Both the position numbers and the translations under genes were made by a program. The notes beneath the pieces were generated by a model. The model searched no databases and was not told the DNA's origin. It saw nothing but the letters and a program-made list of their open reading frames with translations. Below are positions 14,342-22,194 of a stretch of 47,028 nt of DNA, one piece after another. Numbering within the stretch: the stretch's first letter is position 1; every line of letters begins with the position of its first letter. Source of the DNA: Calditrichota bacterium (lineage in GTDB: Bacteria; Electryoneota; AABM5-125-24; Hatepunaeales; Hatepunaeaceae); assembly GCA_016867835.1 (NCBI GenBank), contig VGIQ01000008.1, positions 1 to 47,028 on the forward strand, given 5' to 3'.

Positions 14342-15193
14342 ATGTCCTGGACCGATTCAACCCTGGTCCTTAACCACCTGCTCAACCTTGACCAGCCGCC
14401 TGCGCAGCATCACGACGTGCCGATCTTAATCGGATCGAACGGCATTGGCATCCTGCCGCATCGCGGCCTGGTGCCGCAGAGCGAGGTCGTCAAGCGGCCC
14501 CTTCCGCCGTCCGAGATAGTCCATCAGCAGGTCATCCTGAACGGCGAGAACTGGGCGTCGCTGGCGCATTTGCAGATCCTCCCGGGCGAAATCGTCGTCG
14601 CGGCGGATGCGGTCCTGCAGCAGATCTATTCGGCGGAGAACGACTTTGCCGTCGATTGGGAAGGCGGGCGCATCCGGCGCATCGAGGATAGCGCGATCCC
14701 GGACGCGTCGAGCGTCGAAATCTGGTATCGCAGTTACGAGGAACTGGAGCGCGACGTCGATTACGACATCAACTACGCGACTGGCGAGGTCTTCAACGTG
14801 ACCGGCAACCGCGACCTGTCGGATACGTTGCTCTTTGTGGACTATCAACTACCGGCGGCAGCCGGCGTTCAAGCCCTTATTCCGCAAGCCATCACCGAGG
14901 TTGAAGCGAAGATACTGCCCCGACTGAAGCCGCCTTATGGGGCGGCATCGACCGACCAGGGACTGATCACCTCGGCGACCGAAATGACCCTCTCGGCGGT
15001 ATGTAGGGGACTAGCAGCGCGAGCCTTGCTCGACGGCGCAACCTCGCCCGAAGGACGGGCGCGCAGTTGGATGCAACTTGCCAACTCCTACGAAACAACC
15101 GCCTGGCAAACGCTTCGCCCGTTCCTGACGCATCCCGTCCAGACGCCGGCCGGCAAATCCGGCAACAGCAGTTGGGAATGGAGCGAACGTTAG
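14342..15193 (+). CDS. Phage head-tail connector-like protein
   Basis: A 283-residue protein. The N-terminal half is beta-rich and contains 'ENDFAVDWEGGRIRRI' and 'VDYDINYATGEVFNV', patterns common in phage baseplate or neck proteins that describe repeated beta strands. The C-terminal 110 residues are helical ('AVCRGLAARALLDG', 'RARSWMQLANSYETTAWQTLRPFL'), similar in general appearance to gp6-type head-tail adaptors. The mixed make-up suggests either a fusion or an uncharacterised neck protein. Function is inferred mainly from its place between the capsid and terminase genes. Confidence 0.5.
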   Translation: MSWTDSTLVLNHLLNLDQPPAQHHDVPILIGSNGIGILPHRGLVPQSEVVKRPLPPSEIVHQQVILNGENWASLAHLQILPGEIVVAADAVLQQIYSAENDFAVDWEGGRIRRIEDSAIPDASSVEIWYRSYEELERDVDYDINYATGEVFNVTGNRDLSDTLLFVDYQLPAAAGVQALIPQAITEVEAKILPRLKPPYGAASTDQGLITSATEMTLSAVCRGLAARALLDGATSPEGRARSWMQLANSYETTAWQTLRPFLTHPVQTPAGKSGNSSWEWSER

Positions 15194-15262
15194 ACGAGGA
15201 ACGGGTAATGAAGTGTGCAGTCTAATCGCTCCCGTGTCCCACCGCTTGGCGGGGGGACTACA

Positions 15263-15308
15263 GGGGGGCAAAAAGCAAAACAAAATTGCCCCCCCGCAAA
15301 GCAGGGGG
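15263..15308. repeat. G/C-run hairpins
   Basis: GGGGGGCAA (15263-15271) pairs with TTGCCCCCC (15286-15294). Then CCCCCC-GCAAAGCA-GGGGGG overlaps it (15290-15308). The two folds are mutually exclusive. A similar C/G-run hairpin lies within 22195-22305. Confidence 0.6.
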
Positions 15309-15359
15309 GAGAATACTGGGTGAACTGCACCAAGCGATGAACTGGTCGTTCTGCCTAAC

Positions 15360-15387
15360 AAAATCCAAAATCCAATATCCAAAATCC
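15360..15387. repeat. Heptamer repeat AAAATCC x4 abutting the terminase start
   Basis: AAAATCC, AAAATCC, AATATCC, AAAATCC, then a degenerate GAAATTG whose TTG is the likely terminase start (15392). A related array stands directly before the gene at 19101. Confidence 0.9.
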
Positions 15388-15391
15388 GAAA

Positions 15392-16699
15392 TTGTGGGAC
15401 TGGATACATACGAACATCCGAACGCTCGATGCCAGAGGTGGAATAAAGCCCTTTCCGGACTACGAATTTGCGCGCCGGATGGTCGAATGCGCATCAGCGA
15501 ACCGGCTTCTCCTGATCGCCAAATCGCGCCAAATGCTGGCCACCTGGTCTATTGCAGCGGTGCATCTCTATCGGGCACTCTACGAACCTTCGGGGCTTTA
15601 CCTCTTCCTCTCGAAGGGTGAGCGCGACTCCCGGGAGTTGGTCAAACGGCTCAAGGTGATGATCCGCGAACTGCCGGAAGGTCTGGGAGAAGGTATCAAG
15701 GTGAAGGAGGGTGAGACGACCTTTCCCAATGGGAGCCGTATCATTGCCCTGCCGGCGACCGAATCGGCCGTCCGGATGCACAGCCCCGCCGGCGTCTTCT
15801 GGGATGAGATGGCTTTCACACCGCGGTCGGAAGGCATCTGGACGGCGGTCAAGCCGGCGGTTGACTCCGGGGGGACGTTCATCGGCGTCTCAACCCCCAA
15901 CGGCACCGACAACGTCTTCTACCGCCTCTGGAGCGATGCTCACGACGCCTGCGCGAAGTTCCGGCTGCACTGGATGGAGCATCCGCTTCGCGACGAAGAA
16001 TGGGAGCGCAGTGCCCGGCGCGGTCTTTCCGAAGAACGCTGGCGGCAGGAACAGGAGATCGACTTCAGTATCCTGGCGGACCGGGTCTATGGCGAGTTCG
16101 ATCCGGAACTGCACATTCTGCAGGAGACTTACTTCTGGCGGAGGGGGCGCGGGCGGACCTTTCGCAGCATCGACTTCGGCTACCGCAATCCCTATGTGAT
16201 CTGGGCGGAAGCACTGCCCGACGGCAGTCTGGTGGTTTTCGACGAATGGGAGGGGAGCGACGCGACGGTCGATTCTATGGGGCTGGCGATACGGGCGGTC
16301 GATTCCCGCAACGGACTGGCCGAGAGCGATGTCATCTGGACGGCTTGCGATCCAGCCGGCGAGCAGCGCACCGACAAGGGCCTTTCGTCGGTTGAACGGC
16401 TGAGGCGGGAAGGCTTTCATATCGTCCACCGGCCGTCGGAAATCCTGACCGGCGTCGATCTCGTAAAATCGCTGCTAAGGGATGCAAACGGCGCGGTGCG
16501 GTTCCGCTTTGCGCCGCAATGCGTCCGGACGATTGAGCATATCCGGCATTACCGGTGGGACCCGGCGGGTGGCCGCAAACCCTACAAGGACGATGTCCAC
16601 GACCACGCCATGGACGCGCTGCGCTACCTCGTCGTCAGTTTGCTGGACGGCAGCAGGCCGGCCTGGTCCGGGGCGCGGGTAGCCGGGGTGGGAAGGTGA
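15392..16699 (+). CDS. terL: Phage terminase large subunit
   Basis: A 435-residue DNA-packaging motor protein with ATPase and nuclease domains. The Walker-A-like 'AKSRQMLATW' is at residues 43-52, Walker B 'GVFWDEMAF' around 134-142 and the coupling motif 'STPNG' at 167-171. The nuclease acidic residues are D261 in 'RSIDFGYRNPY', D320 in 'TACDPAGEQR' and D404/D408 in 'VHDHAMDALRY'. All key motifs are present, so the enzyme looks intact. No small terminase subunit is recognisable nearby. The start is uncertain: a TTG at 15392 directly follows the heptamer repeat, and no strong ribosome site is visible. It lies after the capsid gene and before the portal, an unusual order. Confidence 0.88.
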   Translation: MWDWIHTNIRTLDARGGIKPFPDYEFARRMVECASANRLLLIAKSRQMLATWSIAAVHLYRALYEPSGLYLFLSKGERDSRELVKRLKVMIRELPEGLGEGIKVKEGETTFPNGSRIIALPATESAVRMHSPAGVFWDEMAFTPRSEGIWTAVKPAVDSGGTFIGVSTPNGTDNVFYRLWSDAHDACAKFRLHWMEHPLRDEEWERSARRGLSEERWRQEQEIDFSILADRVYGEFDPELHILQETYFWRRGRGRTFRSIDFGYRNPYVIWAEALPDGSLVVFDEWEGSDATVDSMGLAIRAVDSRNGLAESDVIWTACDPAGEQRTDKGLSSVERLRREGFHIVHRPSEILTGVDLVKSLLRDANGAVRFRFAPQCVRTIEHIRHYRWDPAGGRKPYKDDVHDHAMDALRYLVVSLLDGSRPAWSGARVAGVGR

Positions 16700-16802
16700 T
16701 GCGCAACGCCAAAACCCCTATTTTTTCGGCTTCAATGAAGGAGGAGTAACCTGCGGGCGAGGCTTGGATGGAGGTGGATTCACCCCCCCTGTCTTTTCCA
16801 TG

Positions 16803-16815
16803 CCCCTTAAAGGGG
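16803..16815. terminator. Small hairpin between convergent genes
   Basis: CCCC-TTAAA-GGGG after terL and before the convergent membrane-protein gene. The stem is short and the call weak. Confidence 0.3.
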
Positions 16816-16850
16816 TTCGCGCGGGTGTTGAATCGGATGATGCCTTGCTT

Positions 16851-17519
16851 TCAGACATTTAGTTGATTCTCCTGACTTTCGGATGATGAGACACCGCCCT
16901 TGAGCGGGATTTCCAAGGTGATTTGACCCAACTCGCGTTGAAGATAAACGAAGGAGGTGTCGTAAAGATGCATTCCCTCCTGCGCTGTATATACTGCGAC
17001 GTCTTGCAAAAGAAGTTCCCGCGTCTGACGTGATTCAGAATACTTGGCGACATAGCCATAGTATAGCAGATCGGCAGTGTGATCCCGGACAAATAACCAA
17101 CCGCTGTTGACTTTGGAATCCGGGGAGCTTAGGAATTGCTCCCAAACATCCTCTTCGCCATATCGGCGGGTTGCACCGATGAGTATCCCTAGGCGGTTTG
17201 CCCAAGCGAACTTCCAGGCATAGGAGAGGATGTATGTCAGTGCCACCCCGGCAAGCGTCCCATAGCCGAGCAGTTTGGTGTCAACCCTTGCCTGGCGATC
17301 CAAGAAGAGGGCGATGGGATCCAGGGACTTCATGCCGGGAATCAACAAACTGGCAATGCCTACAAGAAGATACGAGAGAAATGCATAGAGGAATATTCGC
17401 AGGACGACTTCCAAGCCAGACTGTCCTGCCGATGCGATCAACTGCCGGCTGATGAAATAGCAGACCAACCCCGGCGTCACAATCACCAGCAGCCGAAGGG
17501 TCAGTTCGTCGATGTTCAA
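16851..17519 (-). CDS. Membrane protein inserted in the phage block (DUF6338-like)
   Basis: A 222-residue protein on the strand opposite to its phage neighbours. It has three likely transmembrane helices (about 8-27, 37-60, 82-104) and a cytoplasmic domain of about 115 residues. That domain contains 'SGWLFVRDHTADLLYYGYVAKYSESRQTRELLL' and 'VYLQRELGQITLEIPLKG'. The layout resembles DUF6338 proteins, but I am not certain. Its orientation and lack of any virion-type feature make it look like a cargo (moron) gene, perhaps acting in the host cell membrane. A defence or exclusion role is possible but only inferred. Confidence 0.6.
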   Translation of the reverse strand: MNIDELTLRLLVIVTPGLVCYFISRQLIASAGQSGLEVVLRIFLYAFLSYLLVGIASLLIPGMKSLDPIALFLDRQARVDTKLLGYGTLAGVALTYILSYAWKFAWANRLGILIGATRRYGEEDVWEQFLSSPDSKVNSGWLFVRDHTADLLYYGYVAKYSESRQTRELLLQDVAVYTAQEGMHLYDTSFVYLQRELGQITLEIPLKGGVSSSESQENQLNV

Positions 17520-17608
17520 GTTTATTCACGGGTTAGTAACAACGTGAACCAGTTACTATTACAAAGATAATCGACCAGTTTGCACAACGCAAATAAGGGA
17601 CATCTGCA

Positions 17609-18988
17609 ATGAACCTATTCAAACGACGCAGGAATCTTGACGCGCGGACGCTCGACGGCCTGGTGCAGGTGCGCGGCAGGAAACGGTTGCTCGATGCCAT
17701 GGCTGTCATCACTCCAACCCCGCGCCCCTCCCCGGAACGGCATCTGAGACGGGTTTGGGAGCCGCGCGGTCTCGAGCGGGTGATGCGGGGATCGGGCCGC
17801 TTAGAGACCGCCGGGGGTGGACTTTCATACGGCGGCAGCCGGGTGGCTTTGCACCGCTACCTGCGCGATTCGATTCCGATCATTTCGGCGGGCGTCTGGG
17901 CTTGGACGCGGCTCACCGCCACACGGCTGAACCGGACTCTGGAAGGCCCGGCCGATCAGCGCCGTGCGGCGGAGAAATTGCTTGAAGCCCTCGACGACCG
18001 CCTTCTCGAAGCCCCCTATGGCCGTGGATCGGGATTCGTCAAACTGGCCGAAGGCTACTTTCTCGAACTGTTCACTACCGGCCGGTGCGCCCTCGAGGCC
18101 GTCCTCAAGGATGATGGAAAGGGCATCGACCACGTCCGCTTCGTCGATCCCGAGTCGATAGGCTGGGAAGCGACTCCGGACGGCTGGCGCGCCTTTGTCT
18201 TGCGCCCGGCAGGCGACGGCGTGACGGCGGCGCAGCGTCGCCGCAAAGTGCCATCGGGCATCGATGAGAATACCGAAAAGGTCTATTTCGATCCGTGCTA
18301 CTTCTTCTACGGAACGCTGGGGATCGACTTTGCCAACCCTCTCGGCTCGGAACCGCTGGCTTGCATCCCGTTTGTCAGCGAGATCGAGCAACTGATGCTC
18401 GAGGATATGGCGCGGTCATCGCATAATGCCGGGACCCCGCGGCTGCAAATCAAGATCGGCCGGCCCGAGCGGTTCAGTTGGGAGGGCGACTACGAATACA
18501 CCGAACGTGCCAACCGGTTCTTCAACGAAGTGGTGGCGCAGTTCGGCAACCTCGAGCCAGACGACAACCTCTTCACCTGGAGCGATGTCGAAGTTACACT
18601 GGTCGGCGGATCGGGCAAGTCGTGGGAATGGCGGCTCAACCGCGAGCAGGTGATCGAAGATGTCATCACCGGGCTGAAACTCTTTCCCTGGGTGTTGGGC
18701 CGGACGCACCGTTCGACGCAGAACTGGGTCCAGTCGCAATACGATCTGCTGATGCAGGTGGTGCAGTCGCATCAACTGACCGGCGCGGGAGTTGCCGACT
18801 GGGTCGCCAATCTCGAACTGCAACTGAACGGCACGGGCTGCGTCGCGCGGAATGAGTTCGACCGCCATCCCGATCCGTTCCGGTTGGAACGTGCCCAAGC
18901 CGAACGCGCCGAATTCGACTGCATCGACCGAATGGTCGAGCGGGGCTACATCTCGCAGGAGGAAGGCAAGCGGAAGTTAGGGCTTTGA
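17609..18988 (+). CDS. Phage portal protein
   Basis: A 459-residue protein. Features fit tailed-phage portals, which form the dodecameric ring at one capsid vertex through which terminase drives DNA. There is a beta/alpha wing region (about 80-220), 'RFVDPESIGWEATPDGWRAFVL' and 'EKVYFDPCYFFYGTLGID'. A long helical stem and crown with 'NREQVIEDVITGLKLFPWVLGRTHRSTQNWVQSQYDLLMQVV' follow. The C-terminal 'ERGYISQEEGKRKLGL' is typical of portal ends. The ATG follows AGGGAC. It is separated from terminase by the inverted membrane-protein gene, although the two normally adjoin. Confidence 0.8.
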   Translation: MNLFKRRRNLDARTLDGLVQVRGRKRLLDAMAVITPTPRPSPERHLRRVWEPRGLERVMRGSGRLETAGGGLSYGGSRVALHRYLRDSIPIISAGVWAWTRLTATRLNRTLEGPADQRRAAEKLLEALDDRLLEAPYGRGSGFVKLAEGYFLELFTTGRCALEAVLKDDGKGIDHVRFVDPESIGWEATPDGWRAFVLRPAGDGVTAAQRRRKVPSGIDENTEKVYFDPCYFFYGTLGIDFANPLGSEPLACIPFVSEIEQLMLEDMARSSHNAGTPRLQIKIGRPERFSWEGDYEYTERANRFFNEVVAQFGNLEPDDNLFTWSDVEVTLVGGSGKSWEWRLNREQVIEDVITGLKLFPWVLGRTHRSTQNWVQSQYDLLMQVVQSHQLTGAGVADWVANLELQLNGTGCVARNEFDRHPDPFRLERAQAERAEFDCIDRMVERGYISQEEGKRKLGL

Positions 18989-19066
18989 TTTCCGTTCCCC
19001 TCGTTTGCAGAGGGCATCGCAGGGCGGAAATCTGAAGTTGAAGCAAGAAGTGTTTGGCGTGAGTGC

Positions 19067-19101
19067 CAAATCCCAAATCCAAAACCCAAATTCCAAATCT
19101 A
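19067..19101. repeat. Heptamer repeat CAAATCC-like x5 abutting a start codon
   Basis: CAAATCC, CAAATCC, AAAACCC, AAATTCC, AAATCTA. The last base is the A of the start codon at 19101. It resembles the AAAATCC array before the terminase; both are followed by TGG-(G)ACTGG. Confidence 0.85.
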
Positions 19102-19775
19102 TGGACTGGCTATATCGGGAATTATCGGGGCTATTGCTGCCCGATCCGTCGAAAGGCGGCGACGACGACATCATTGCAATCAACAATCTACCTAATCCAC
19201 CGCCGGTGCCGGTAACGGCGCGCGACGTTCAGATCCGTCGCTGCCGTCTGGCGGGAGATGCCGTCGATGCCGGATTTGGCCGCTTCCGGACGGCCGACCT
19301 GCCGAGACTTCTACAACTGGTACAAGGCGCTCCGGCGCTGGTCGGGCATCGCAAGGAAGGCCTCGGTGTAGCCCGGTTTTTCGGCGGCAGCCTGGAAAAG
19401 GACGACCGGACCGGCATAACCTATGTCGTGCCGAAGTTCTATTGGATGCGGGCTCATTCCGCCGCCGAAGACCTTCGCGTCAACATCGACGGCGGCATCT
19501 GGTGCGAGGCCTCGCTCGGCTTCTCGTTTCGCCGTCCGACCTGCTCGGTCTGCGGCGAAGATGTCCGCCGGTGCGATCATACGCCGGGGCGCGACTATGA
19601 CGGCAGCGCGGCCTATTTCTACTATGACGACATCCTGAAGGTCTATGAAGGTTCCTTCGTCTTTCGCGGCGCTCAGCCGGGAACCGGCTTCGCGCTCGCG
19701 GCACCGAATGGCCAAATGCCGGTCAAGGTCCATCGCTTCAGATATCGGGGTGAGTGGTATGAAGTGAGCGAGTAA
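19101..19775 (+). CDS. Putative prohead protease-like structural protein
   Basis: A 224-residue protein starting at the ATG right after the heptamer repeat; upstream in-frame sequence would only translate repeat. 'DDRTGITYVVPKFYWMRAHSAAEDLRVNIDGGIWCEASLGFSF' resembles the core of phage prohead proteases, where an 'xxxSLGF/SIGF' strand follows the active region. After it comes a CxxCG...CxH knuckle ('CSVCGEDVRRCDHTPG'), seen in several phage protease-like proteins, and 'VYEGSFVFRGAQPGTGF'. I cannot point to a certain catalytic Ser-His pair. Directly downstream of the portal, this is the usual slot for a protease. A zinc-binding structural protein is the alternative. Confidence 0.5.
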   Translation: MDWLYRELSGLLLPDPSKGGDDDIIAINNLPNPPPVPVTARDVQIRRCRLAGDAVDAGFGRFRTADLPRLLQLVQGAPALVGHRKEGLGVARFFGGSLEKDDRTGITYVVPKFYWMRAHSAAEDLRVNIDGGIWCEASLGFSFRRPTCSVCGEDVRRCDHTPGRDYDGSAAYFYYDDILKVYEGSFVFRGAQPGTGFALAAPNGQMPVKVHRFRYRGEWYEVSE

Positions 19776-19808
19776 GCGGGTGATTGAGAAAGCGGGCGGA
19801 AAATCGTA

Positions 19809-19843
19809 AAGGCTCAAGGCTTAAGGCTAAAGGCTTATGGCTT
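19809..19843. repeat. Heptamer repeat AAGGCTY x5, second copy
   Basis: AAGGCTC, AAGGCTT, AAGGCTA, AAGGCTT, ATGGCTT. It is followed by AATGTCC and an ACAACTAACAAAGG leader, close to that at 11840-11869, and then the ATG at 19877. Confidence 0.9.
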
Positions 19844-19876
19844 AATGTCCAATTCACAACTAACAAAGGTCTATCG

Positions 19877-20440
19877 ATGAGATTCTGCAAGATCATTTGC
19901 GCGCTCGGTGCTGTTCTCTTCGATTTGTCGTTCGCTCAGCCGGGCGTGTCGCCGGTCGGTACAGCCTCCGACTTCCTGTCGAGCGAACACACTCCCGTCA
20001 TCTGGAGCGGCTCGGGCCGGATCAACGGAGCGGGGAATACCTATACGACATCCTGGCTGCAAATCGGTTACAGCCCATCAGTTGCGGCGGTCGATAACAG
20101 CAACATCGCCCGGTTCAACCCGGAGCGATTCACGCTGACTCTGAAGGTGTCGAATTACAATGTCGGGGATTCGGCGGTGGTGGGTTCAGCGCGGTTTGAA
20201 CTGGCTTACGACACTACCGCGGCGGCTGCGTGGAGCGCCGATTCGACGAACCGGTTCATCCAGTCGGGCGGGTTCAACCATCCGCTCTACGGGCAGGGAG
20301 TCTATGAGGCGTTGTTGGATACGGCGCGGCGGTGGGACTATCCGTTGCGCATCCCGCGCGGCGGATTCATTCGCTTTGTCTTCGGGACTACGACGGCGGA
20401 TAGCGTCAACATCGCTTGGACGCTTTGGGGGGAGAATTGA
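19877..20440 (+). CDS. Hypothetical exported protein in the phage block
   Basis: A 187-residue protein. The start at 19877 is preferred because it gives a clean signal peptide ('MRFCKIICALGAVLFDLSFA', cleavage near residue 20); an upstream start would translate the repeat. The mature part is beta-rich and contains 'RFTLTLKVSNYNVGDSAVVGSARFELAYD' and 'LRIPRGGFIRFVFGTTTADSVNIAWTLW'. The latter resembles the end of receptor-binding or virion beta domains. A Sec signal on a virion-type protein is unusual. Its stop overlaps the next start (ATGA), so the two are translationally coupled. Confidence 0.6.
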   Translation: MRFCKIICALGAVLFDLSFAQPGVSPVGTASDFLSSEHTPVIWSGSGRINGAGNTYTTSWLQIGYSPSVAAVDNSNIARFNPERFTLTLKVSNYNVGDSAVVGSARFELAYDTTAAAAWSADSTNRFIQSGGFNHPLYGQGVYEALLDTARRWDYPLRIPRGGFIRFVFGTTTADSVNIAWTLWGEN

Positions 20441-21666
20441 TGAAAGGCTCAAGGCTTAAGGCTCAAAGGATGCTGCTGGCGTTCCTCGCCATCGGGCTCT
20501 TGACGGCGAGCGACATTGGCTCGTGGGGTCGGGGCGGTTCGCCCAAGTTCAAGGGCGGTGCAGTCGTTCTCCCGACGGTCTTCAACGATACGCTCGACGT
20601 GCTTGGTCGGACGACGCTGAAGGACAGCCTCTCGCTTTGGAACGGCGATTCGCTGGTCTTCAGTGCGACGAAGGCGGGGCGGGTTCTGGCGCGGACACCG
20701 ACGGCGCTCGGCGCTTCGACGGCGATGGGTCTGTTCCTTGACAATCGGGCGGCATCGACCTCCGGCGTAACGGCGCAGGTATCGCCCTCGCTTCGCTTTC
20801 GGGGAACGGCGTGGAAGAGCGCGGCAACTGCCCAGTCCCGCACTTTCGACTGGCAGATTTGGAATCAGCCGGTTGCGGGATCGAGTGCCATCACCTCGAA
20901 CCTGCTCTTTCAAGGCTCGAACAACGGCGCGGCTTATACGACGCCGATGACGCTTACGAGCGACGGCGCACTCACGACCACCGGAGCTATCACCTCCGGC
21001 GGGGATGTGAACGCGGAAGGCTCATCGGGGACATTCAGAAGTGCCGGCACGAGCGACACTCGTGTCCGCGCGGGCGGAGCAACCAATAACGACCTTTATC
21101 TCTTTGCCTCCTCTGGTGGGGCAGGGTCTGGTCGGATTCGGGTTGCGGCACTGGCAGCGGCGGGTTGGACAGGCAACCGGTCGTCCGGTCTCCTTGAGGT
21201 AACGACCTACTACAATCAGGGCGGTGCGCAGACCGGCGTTGACTTTCAAATCAACCGCTCGGACAGCGGAGCGGGGCTTGGCTTTGGCAGCGACATTCAG
21301 CGCCTCATTCGCTGCCTTGTCAATGGAGCGGCACAATTTGTCGTCAACCGGCACGGAGTGTATGCTTCTACCTGCGAAAGTCAGACCTTCGGTCCGGGAG
21401 TTATAACCTTTGCCGTCATCTCCAACACTATGCGCCTCACCGGCGACGGGGGCGGCAATACCATCGGCACTATCACCGGCGGGGAGAACGGACAGACCCT
21501 AACCCTCATCTTCCTCAACGACAAGATTACCATCACCGACGACGCGACGGAAGCGGCGAACTCGGTGAATCTCTCGGCGGCGTTCACGAGCGTGGACGGG
21601 ACGGTCTTGCAACTGGTCTTCGACGGCACGAGTTGGCGGGAGGTCTCAAGGAGCGTGAACGGATGA
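20440..21666 (+). CDS. Fibre-like protein with signal segment
   Basis: A 408-residue protein starting at the ATG of the ATGA overlap. The first 10 residues (KGSRLKAQR) are encoded by three AAGGCTY heptamers, and a hydrophobic segment follows (about 11-24). The body is Gly/Ser/Thr-rich with repetitive 'MTLTSDGALTTTGAITSGGDVNAEG' segments typical of phage tail fibres. The last 50 residues ('GQTLTLIFLNDKITITDD' to 'LQLVFDGTSWREVSRS') match the fibre-tip module common in phage fibres and tail-spike ends. Probably adsorption. The signal-like segment suggests export or membrane anchoring. Confidence 0.65.
   Translation: MKGSRLKAQRMLLAFLAIGLLTASDIGSWGRGGSPKFKGGAVVLPTVFNDTLDVLGRTTLKDSLSLWNGDSLVFSATKAGRVLARTPTALGASTAMGLFLDNRAASTSGVTAQVSPSLRFRGTAWKSAATAQSRTFDWQIWNQPVAGSSAITSNLLFQGSNNGAAYTTPMTLTSDGALTTTGAITSGGDVNAEGSSGTFRSAGTSDTRVRAGGATNNDLYLFASSGGAGSGRIRVAALAAAGWTGNRSSGLLEVTTYYNQGGAQTGVDFQINRSDSGAGLGFGSDIQRLIRCLVNGAAQFVVNRHGVYASTCESQTFGPGVITFAVISNTMRLTGDGGGNTIGTITGGENGQTLTLIFLNDKITITDDATEAANSVNLSAAFTSVDGTVLQLVFDGTSWREVSRSVNG
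20444..20464. repeat. Heptamer repeat inside a coding region
   Basis: AAGGCTC, AAGGCTT, AAGGCTC lie within codons 2-9 of the fibre-like gene. The same unit is intergenic at 11805 and 19809. Confidence 0.85.
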
Positions 21667-21670
21667 CGAT

Positions 21671-21698
21671 AAGTTTCAAGTTTCAAGTATCAAGAACA
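21671..21698. repeat. Heptamer repeat AAGTTTC-like x4
   Basis: AAGTTTC, AAGTTTC, AAGTATC, AAGAACA between the fibre-like gene and the next small gene. Confidence 0.8.
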
Positions 21699-21710
21699 AC
21701 CGGAGGAGCA

Positions 21711-21899
21711 ATGACCTATCGGATTGAAGACAGCGTCTTGATTGCCGAAGCCGAGACGCCCGAAGAAGCGCTCGAACTGGGCGCCAAAGTGAAAGCCATC
21801 GGAACCCGCGAGCAGATAGCAGAATCCTGGCAGCAGGCGTTAGAGTCGGCGCAACGCTGGGCGGGACTCATCGAAGTCTATGACAATCTTGCGGAGTAA
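21711..21899 (+). CDS. Small hypothetical phage protein
   Basis: A 62-residue acidic, helix-rich protein ('EAETPEEALELGAKVKAIGTREQIAESWQQALESAQRW'). The start is fixed by a strong CGGAGGAG ribosome site 5 nt upstream; earlier in-frame starts would translate the heptamer repeat. It stands just before the lysis-like genes with a 2-bp gap. No known domain. Confidence 0.65.
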   Translation: MTYRIEDSVLIAEAETPEEALELGAKVKAIGTREQIAESWQQALESAQRWAGLIEVYDNLAE

Positions 21900-21901
21900 A
21901 T

Positions 21902-22156
21902 ATGACCAAATCCGACCGCGAGGCGATGGATCAACTTCTGGGCTTGCACCTCGACCCGCTGAAAGAGCAACTTCACCGGCATGACGAGTCGCTCTACGGC
22001 AATGGCCGGGAAGGCCTGGTCGTCGAAGTGGACCGGCTCAAGCAACGTTCCGAAGCCGCAACGCTCTCCCGCAATCGCCGGGCTGCGCTGTGGGTCGGAG
22101 CCGTCGTCGCCGGCATCGGGAACACGCTCGCGTTCCTATTTCAGTTGATCAAGTGA
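21902..22156 (+). CDS. XhlA/holin-accessory-like coiled-coil membrane protein
   Basis: An 84-residue protein. An N-terminal coiled-coil region ('LKEQLHRHDESLYGNGREGLVVEVDRLKQRSEAA') is followed by one C-terminal transmembrane helix ('AALWVGAVVAGIGNTLAFLFQLI'). This is the architecture of XhlA-type haemolysin/holin accessory proteins encoded next to endolysins. Its stop codon lies inside the 8-bp repeat at 22150-22189. The role is inferred from architecture and from the endolysin 390 bp downstream. Confidence 0.6.
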   Translation: MTKSDREAMDQLLGLHLDPLKEQLHRHDESLYGNGREGLVVEVDRLKQRSEAATLSRNRRAALWVGAVVAGIGNTLAFLFQLIK

Positions 22157-22189
22157 ACAAGTGATCAAGTGAGCAAGTGGTCAAGGGGG
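22150..22189. repeat. Octanucleotide tandem repeat CAAGTGAN x5
   Basis: CAAGTGAA, CAAGTGAT, CAAGTGAG, CAAGTGGT, CAAGGGGG. The period is 8 bp, unlike the 7 bp elsewhere. The first unit contains the stop of the upstream gene. Confidence 0.85.
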
Positions 22190-22194
22190 AATAT

